A stretch of DNA of 7,290 nucleotides, taken from an uncultured Bacillaceae bacterium (lineage in GTDB: Bacteria > Bacillota > Bacilli > Bacillales > Amphibacillaceae). Shown piece by piece: positions 6,010 to 7,290 of this stretch (the first letter of the stretch is position 1; every line of letters begins with the position of its first letter). Both the position numbers and the translations under genes were made by a program. The notes beneath the pieces were generated by a model that saw nothing but the letters and a program-made list of their open reading frames with translations, did no database searches and had not been told where the DNA came from. The DNA is taken from assembly GCA_945639745.1 (NCBI GenBank), contig CALZEK010000064.1, forward strand, positions 1-7,290, given 5' to 3'.

Positions 6010-6870
6010 TTATTTAGAAATACCATCAATTTCGATGATATCTTCTTCTGGCTTAACGGAAACATCCTGTCCATCAAAAAATGTTTCTGAAATTTCTTTT
6101 AAAGTACCATCTTCTAACATATCAGTTACAGTTGAATCAATTTCTCCACGCAATTTATCCGCATTTTTAGGCATAACAATACTAGCAGTCGATGTATGGA
6201 ATTTTAAATCTGGATGTAAATGAATATTCATATCTGGAAAGGCTTCAATAGCCAAACTTTGTAAATAATAATCATTAATGACTACATCTGTTCTGCCATT
6301 ATGTACATCTCTTAAATAAGCATCATTTGTTGCGTTGCCGTATGTTTTAACTTCTGCACCATATTTTTCGGCAATTTCACTATAAACAGTTGTTGCAGCT
6401 CCACCAGCTAGCTTACCTTCTAAATCTTCTAATTGATTAATCCCTGAATTATCATCCTTACGTACAATCATTGTTGCATAAGAATATTTGATTGGCTGAG
6501 TATAAGCAAATTTTTCTTTGTTTTCGCCTCGCAGTCCCATACTAGCCATATCAATTCGTCCTGAATTAAGTGCAGTCAGAGTTGCATCAAAAGCCATTGT
6601 TTCAAATTTAATATCAAGGCCTAATCGATCAGCAATTTCTTTTTGAACCTCGACTTCAAATCCTGTTAACTCATCAGAATCTTTTGGATAATAAGATGAA
6701 GGATATAAAGTTCCTGACGTGCCAACGACAATTTCTCCAGATTCTTGAATAGCATCCCAAACTTCATCTGATTTTTCTTTTTGATTACTTTCTGTCGAAT
6801 CGTTAGAATTACTACACGCACCTAAAAGGATTGCCATTAATAATAAGATACTTAAAGATAATTTCTTCAA
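6010..6870 (-). CDS. Polar amino acid ABC importer, substrate-binding lipoprotein (SBP_bac_3 family)
   Basis: This 286-residue extracellular lipoprotein captures the ligand for the permease downstream. The start is TTG at 6868-6870: GAAAGGAG (6878-6885) lies 7 bases before it and it gives a correct signal peptide, MKKLSLSILL, ending in lipobox LLGAC with Cys19. The more distal ATG at 6936 would add 22 residues before the signal peptide and has no such site. After a Ser/Asn/Glu-rich linker (20-35) the type-3 solute-binding fold begins near residue 46. It contains TGFEVEVQKEIADRLG (69-84), LNSGRIDMASMGLR (101-114) and NGRTDVVINDYYLQ (191-204). At the position where this family usually has the Arg that grips the ligand carboxylate (T-x-x-R before F-[ST]-x-P), this protein appears to have Asn117. 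The closest known types are cystine or polar amino acid binders such as YxeM. A weak promoter may lie upstream. Confidence 0.92.
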   Translation of the reverse strand: MKKLSLSILLLMAILLGACSNSNDSTESNQKEKSDEVWDAIQESGEIVVGTSGTLYPSSYYPKDSDELTGFEVEVQKEIADRLGLDIKFETMAFDATLTALNSGRIDMASMGLRGENKEKFAYTQPIKYSYATMIVRKDDNSGINQLEDLEGKLAGGAATTVYSEIAEKYGAEVKTYGNATNDAYLRDVHNGRTDVVINDYYLQSLAIEAFPDMNIHLHPDLKFHTSTASIVMPKNADKLRGEIDSTVTDMLEDGTLKEISETFFDGQDVSVKPEEDIIEIDGISK

Positions 6871-6956
6871 TATGTTACTCCTTTCAAATCTGTTATATTT
6901 AATAACCCAAAGATAAGCGTAACAATTTAGACACAATTAATCAATGATTCTTAAGT

Positions 6957-6989
6957 TGTACTATTAATAAATATAAATTGACTAGTACA
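6957..6989. repeat. Inverted repeat in the divergent intergenic region, possible operator
   Basis: TGTACTA (6957-6963) and TAGTACA (6983-6989) form a perfect seven-base inverted repeat with a 19-base AT-rich centre. Allowing one bulged base, pairing extends to AAG...CTT on the outside. It lies upstream of both the substrate-binding protein (minus) and the HrtB-like permease (plus). It has no T-tract, so it is not a terminator; a regulator site is possible but unproven. Confidence 0.35.
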
Positions 6990-7057
6990 CTTTAATCCTA
7001 AGAAACACACGATAGTTCATATAGAGTTATAAAGAATTTATCTGTTGTTTATCCTGC

Positions 7058-7090
7058 ATACATGCTGTATTCATTTAAGGGTTATATACT
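7058..7090 (+). promoter_or_regulatory. Possible promoter/operator of the HrtB-like permease
   Basis: A -10-like TATACT (7085-7090; five of six matches) lies 32 bases before the ATG. No good -35 box is found at the usual distance. Instead a small inverted repeat, ATACA-TGC-TGTAT (7058-7070), covers the -35 position, as expected for a promoter that depends on a regulator. Weak evidence. Confidence 0.35.
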
Positions 7091-7122
7091 TAATCTAGAA
7101 ACAAAATGGAGGTTAAATAATT

Positions 7123-7290
7123 ATGAATATGGCATGGAAAGAAATCATTAAAAATAAATCGCGGTTTGTTATATTAGGTTCAATTGTGTTTTTAGTTAGT
7201 TTATTAACATTGATTATTTCAGGTTTAGCTAATGGTTTATCTCAAGATAATGCAGCGCAAGCATTGGAGTTACAGCGTATCATCGATGCG
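7123..7290 (+). CDS. FtsX-like ABC transporter permease (HrtB-like), N-terminal part only
   Basis: Only the first 56 residues are present; the gene runs off the right edge in frame. They begin MNMAWKEIIKNKSRF, a short basic cytoplasmic segment. A single transmembrane helix (about residues 16-34) follows, then ISGLANGLSQDNA, which begins the extracytoplasmic domain. This layout and the SGLA.GL motif match the N-terminus of MacB/FtsX-type permeases such as HrtB, which with HrtA expels haem in Firmicutes. The haem role is inferred from a short stretch only, and other DevC/FtsX-like permeases remain possible. The ribosome binding site GGAGG (7108-7112) is 10 bases from the first ATG and 16 from the second (7129), favouring the first. 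It is divergent from the amino acid importer operon. Confidence 0.75.
   Translation, partial: MNMAWKEIIKNKSRFVILGSIVFLVSLLTLIISGLANGLSQDNAAQALELQRIIDA

Noticed and set aside
6871..6936. A longer substrate-binding protein starting at the ATG at 6936.
   Set aside because: It would put 22 residues in front of a normal lipoprotein signal peptide and lacks a ribosome binding site; GAAAGGAG is correctly spaced for the TTG at 6870.
1..7290. CRISPR array, tRNA/rRNA genes, insertion sequence ends, toxin-antitoxin pair or phage genes.
   Set aside because: No regularly spaced repeats, no RNA gene signatures and no transposase or phage-like coding were found in any part of the window.

Overview
This is an AT-rich chromosomal stretch from a low-GC Gram-positive bacterium (Bacillota). 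Strong AGGAGG-type ribosome binding sites, two lipoprotein signal peptides, a consensus-perfect CcpA cre box and a sigma-B-type promoter all point to Bacillales, for example Staphylococcaceae or Listeriaceae. The genus cannot be fixed from the sequence alone. No RNA gene, insertion sequence, CRISPR array or phage gene was seen, and every intergenic gap is shorter than 300 bases.

Layout. Positions 1-97 (minus) hold the N-terminus of a universal stress protein (Usp). Positions 294-1439 (minus) hold an iron-containing alcohol dehydrogenase that ends at an intrinsic terminator. Its leader carries a perfect cre box, and a strong ribosome binding site lies about 30 bases upstream of its first ATG. 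Positions 1613-2107 (minus) hold a complete second Usp, paralogous to the first, behind a textbook sigma-B promoter. Divergent from it, 2348-2716 (plus) encodes a small lipoprotein with its own extended -10 promoter and terminator. Positions 2826-3981 (plus) hold a YeiH-family membrane protein whose reading frame is broken by one extra T in a seven-T run. It converges on an M20D amidohydrolase (4007-5206, minus), and the two share a bidirectional terminator. Upstream of the amidohydrolase, on the same strand, is a two-gene polar amino acid ABC importer: a lipoprotein substrate-binding protein with a TTG start (6010-6870) and a permease (5305-5991). No ATPase is encoded here. At the right edge a divergent HrtB/FtsX-like ABC permease begins (7123 onward).

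How the parts fit. The Usp-alcohol dehydrogenase-Usp block looks like a stress and fermentation module: sigma-B input on the second Usp, catabolite repression on the dehydrogenase, and no convincing terminator between those two. The importer plus M20D amidohydrolase recalls the Bacillus yxe-type arrangement, which takes up and deacylates N-acylated (often sulfur-containing) amino acids; that substrate is inference only. I did not find a convincing undescribed multi-gene system. The items most worth checking are the homopolymer frameshift in the YeiH gene, the non-ATG start of the dehydrogenase, the regulatory sites, and the atypical ligand-binding residue of the substrate-binding protein.
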